This document shows positions 60,715 to 64,000 of a stretch of 64,000 bases of DNA, piece after piece (within the stretch, counting starts at the first letter, position 1; each line of letters starts with the position of its first letter). The stretch comes from Paramisgurnus dabryanus (Eukaryota > Chordata > Actinopteri > Cypriniformes > Cobitidae): the NCBI RefSeq assembly GCF_030506205.2, contig NC_133346.1, positions 23,508,333 to 23,572,332 of the forward strand, given 5' to 3'. The position numbers were made by a program, and so were the translations under genes. The notes under the pieces were generated by a model. The model worked only from the letters and a program-made list of their open reading frames with translations. It was not told the origin of the DNA and searched no databases.

Positions 60715-62460
60715 AGGGGTCAAGCCCCGAAGGGGCGAAGACCCCTATTGTATCCGTTAGTTTTCTTTTTATTATAATAATTATTATTATTATTAGTTAT
60801 TCTTCTTCCGCCATTGCGGTCTATGGCAGCCCATAGAACCGTACGTAGGAAAGTTATGAAATTTGGCACACTGATAAAGGACAGTCCAATGTGTCCCCAC
60901 AGCAAATTTGGAGTCTCTATCTCTAACCCGCTAGCGCCACCAACTGTCCAAAGTTGAACTTATGTTTTTGCTTATAACTTCTGATCCGTAAGTACTAGAA
61001 ACGAAATTCTTGTTTCCTCTGATTCCTTGGCTCAAGACGATTCGATTGGACCCTATGACGTCATTTTCCGTCATGAAAATTTTTCCGCCATTTTGAATTA
61101 TTCGTAAAACCTACTTTTGCGAACTCGTCCTAGAGTTTTTACCCGATTGCAGCGAAAATTGGTATGTAGCATCTAGAGACCCTCACGGCAAAAAGTTATC
61201 AAAAGAATTTCGATAAACCAATCCGTTGTCGTATAGCGCGTCAACAAATTTTACATAGAGTGCAAAAAAACAGATTTTAGGCTGTATCTTCGTCAAACTT
61301 AGGCCTATTGACACGACACTTGGTACTTGTGATGCCAGTCAGGAACTGAGTGTGCATGCACAGTTTCGTCGCAGCGCCACCTAGTGGCCAGACAGATGTT
61401 TTTTACACCTATAACTTTGGCTGTAATCAACGTATTTTGACGGGACTTGATTTTTAGGAGTCCTGAATAGTCGCCGAGTCCAACAATACAAAACATGCCA
61501 GATTTCGCCTTACGGTTAGCCCTGCGCAGCAAAACAGCACTTAAAAAACATGCGCGAATATCTCTGCGAGCGTTATTCCGATCGACTCGAAAACACCATA
61601 GGAAGAACATTGCATTACCTTCTGAACAAAAAGTTCTATTGGCGTTATATTAAAATTTTCATCAGAAATGGCCGAAAATTGCAAAAAACGAAAAATTACC
61701 TTTTACAATTTGTGTTTTTATACATAAATGGTTATAACTTCGCAACGAAAAGACATTTTTTCACCAGATTTGATACGCTGATGTATGAGCAGAGTCTGAG
61801 GCCACACAAAAAAATTGGTATGCCTGAACCACTAGGTGGCCCTATAATTGAACAAAATCTTTCATATCAAGCAAGCCCTATGGTCATACAACTATTTCTT
61901 CACTAAACTAAAGTGTATAGTCATAAAACTAGCTAGATGTAACAGTTATGAACTGAGGTTGCATGCACAACTTTGTCATTGCGCCACCTAGTGGTTTTGA
62001 GATAGAAATATGATATTTTTGCCTAAAACTACTCCAACAGTACATCTAAAATCTTGGGTCGTCATGGATTATTCCTTTCAAGGCTTGGAGATCATTGGTG
62101 CATGCCAATTAACTCCTTAGCAACCAATTAGGATACCTTATCAACCCTTTTTACAAGAGCTATATCTCTGCATCAGAACATCGTAGAGACATGGGGGTGG
62201 TCTCTTTTGACTCATTAACACCACTGCAACATTTTGTGAGCTGAGAATTGCCACTGCAAGCACCACTCACATTTTCTTCAGTGTTCTAGTTGTCAATGCT
62301 CCTCGAGAAGACACAGCTTTTTTGCTGATAACTGTTATATTACTTAATCTAAAATCAAGAGATTTTCTTAGGTTCTTTAAACTGCTCATCCGAATTCAAC
62401 TTTACTTTTTTCTGTGCCCTTTTTGGCTTGACCCCGGCATTGCTGCTTGCAGCTATATTT
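60715..62460 (+). mobile_element. Helentron-like unit B4, mosaic
   Basis: Complete head. The first ~830 bp carry B2-specific variants, and the remainder carries B3-specific ones. Tail 62425-62435 and hairpin 62442-62453. CTCF-consensus matches at 61375 and 61982. Confidence 0.8.
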
Positions 62461-64000
62461 AGGGGTCAAGCCACGAAGTGGCGTAGACACCTATTGTTAT
62501 TGTTAGTTTTCTTATTATTATTCATCCTAGTTCTTCCGCCATTGAAGTCAATGGCAGCCCATAGAACCGTACGTAGGAAAGTTATGTAATTTGGCACACA
62601 TGTAGAGGACAGTCTTAGAAGTTACTATAGCAACATTGGTGTGTCTAACTCAAACCCTCTAGCGCCACCAACAGTCCAAAAATCCACTTATGTTCATGCT
62701 CATAACTTCTGACCCGTGAGTCCTAGACAATAAATTCTTGTTTCCTCTGAATCCTTGGCTCATGATGATTCAATTGCACACATTGATGTCATTTGTGTCA
62801 TGCACATCTTTCCGCCATTTTGAATTTTCCGTAAAACCTACTTTTTCGAACTCCTCCTAGAGCGTTTGTCCGATTTGCATGTCATTTGGTATGTAGCATC
62901 TAGAGACACCCCAGACAAAAAGTTATCAAAAGCTTTTTGATAGACCAATGCGTTCTCGTATACAGTGACAACATATAAGGCGGCGAGCACGCCAAAACGG
63001 ACGTGAGGCCGTATCTTCGCAAAACTTTTGTGTATCGACACGAATCTTGGTATATGTCATTACAGTCATGACCTGAGGGTGCCTGCAACGTTTCGTCTCA
63101 GCGCCACCTAGTGGTCACGAGATTCGAAAAATGCTTATTTTTGCTTATAACTACTTCAAACTTGAGTCTAAAATCATGAAGGTGGTTTTGTTAGATTCCT
63201 TGAGGCATGCCGAGTCAAACGATAACAAACGGTTTTCGGTCGGCCATTTTGGGTGTCGGCCATTTTGAATTTTCTCATTAAGTTCAGTATTTCACAAACA
63301 AAATGGCGTATCGCTACGAAATTTGGCATGGTTCATCAGTGACATGTTCTGAGCGCACCTATAAATCTTTAGGACAGCGCCACCTAGTGGTCAGGATATG
63401 TAAAGAAATTGTTTAAAATCTTTATAGCATTTGATTCATTTGCCACACTGACATGAGACTTCACTCTATTGATTCCTTGGCTCGTGCTAAGTCCGACGGT
63501 ACCAAATATGTCTGAGTCAAACCTACTTCCTGTCGGCCATTTTGAATTATATTGAACACCTACTTTTTCGAACTCCTCCTAGAGCGATTGTTTGATTGGC
63601 TTGATTTTTGGTACGCATCATCTAGAGACACTCTAGACAAAAAGTTATCAAAAGCTTTTCGGTAGACCTATTCGTTGTCGTATAACACATCAAAGAATGC
63701 GAGGGCGAGCACGCCAAAATGTGTTTGAGCCTGTATCTTCGCAAAACTTTTGCGTATTGATATGAGACCTGGTATATGTCATAACAGTGATGACGTAAGG
63801 GTGCATGCACCGTTTCGTCACAGCGCCCCCTAGTGGTCACGAGATATAAAAATTTCTATTTTTGCTTATAACTACTGCAAACTTAAATGTAAAATTATGA
63901 GAGTAGTCTTGTTAGATTTCGTGAGGCATGCCGAGTCAAACGATACCAAATGGTTTTTGGTCGGCCATTTTGTGTGTCGGCCATTTTGAGTTTTTTTTAA
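62461..64000 (+). mobile_element. Helentron-like unit A2, cut by the window end
   Basis: Matches A1 at a constant offset of 8802 bp over 1540 bp, with about seven substitutions and no indels. CTCF-consensus matches at 63102, 63378 and 63824 repeat those of A1. Confidence 0.85.

Larger units (their letters stand above)
53541..64000. repeat. Head-to-tail array of Helentron-like units, continuing past the window
   Basis: Three 5' heads 59 bp apart open the array, followed by one type-A unit (about 2.0 kb), four type-B units (1.6-1.75 kb), then a second type-A unit that runs off the window. Intact units start AGGGGTCAAGCC in a hairpin with an (ATT)n tract after it, and end GGCTTGACCCC plus a GCTGC/GCAGC hairpin and TATATT. 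No replication-helicase frame is present, so these are non-autonomous. Short frames in the units are chance. Confidence 0.85.

Noticed and set aside
61550..61906. 118-codon frame inside a Helentron-like unit
   Set aside because: Homologous stretches in the other units are interrupted (only 64 codons at 59929), so there is no sign of protein-level selection.

Overview
The window looks like non-coding, repeat-dense DNA from a teleost fish, probably a cypriniform (carp, loach or minnow relative). The grounds are vertebrate-style AT-rich sequence, long (TG)n tracts, many small palindromic DNA transposons of types I know from cyprinid genomes, hAT elements with perfect 8-bp target duplications, and a Ty3/gypsy-type LTR retrotransposon. 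I found no host gene that I can name. The only long, intact coding regions belong to the retrotransposon.

Layout. 1-954 is the right part of a hAT-like transposon with a broken BED-finger transposase exon. 955-14136 is mostly single-copy sequence with small MITEs, including one MITE nested in another near 12.1 kb. 14141-22747 is a complete 8.6-kb LTR retrotransposon. Its two 1372-bp LTRs look identical, it has a 4-bp target duplication, a tRNA-Leu(UAA) primer site, gag, pol and a polypurine tract. Gag and Pol are linked by a canonical -1 slippery heptamer followed by a foldable pseudoknot. 22748-53540 is intergenic sequence with a near-perfect 168-nt snapback palindrome (23565-23732), a possible TATA promoter with nuclear-receptor half-sites (about 26.65-26.99 kb), two non-autonomous hAT elements with 8-bp duplications (28847-29784 and 34799-36642), a roughly 450-bp direct duplication (40.1 and 42.1 kb), CpG-richer stretches at 43.5-45.4 kb, and many MITEs and microsatellites.

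53541-64000 (running off the window) is a head-to-tail array of 1.6-2.0 kb repeat units. Intact units begin with a hairpin carrying GGGGTCAAGCC. They end with the exact inverse complement GGCTTGACCCC, then a small GCTGC/GCAGC hairpin, and an (ATT)n tract follows the 5' hairpin. This is the architecture described for Helentron/Helitron2-type non-autonomous elements. The first full unit recurs 8802 bp later with about seven substitutions and no length change over 1540 bp, so the array has a recent higher-order repeat. The array also carries at least 15 exact matches to the vertebrate CTCF core consensus, all on the same strand.

Within the retrotransposon the parts form one replication cycle: LTR transcription, tRNA-primed reverse transcription, Gag assembly, frameshift-controlled Gag-Pol synthesis, and integration. 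The strongest candidates for something new are the one-directional CTCF-motif array built from Helentron-like units, the frameshift pseudoknot, and the snapback hairpin. All calls come from reading the sequence by eye, without database searches.
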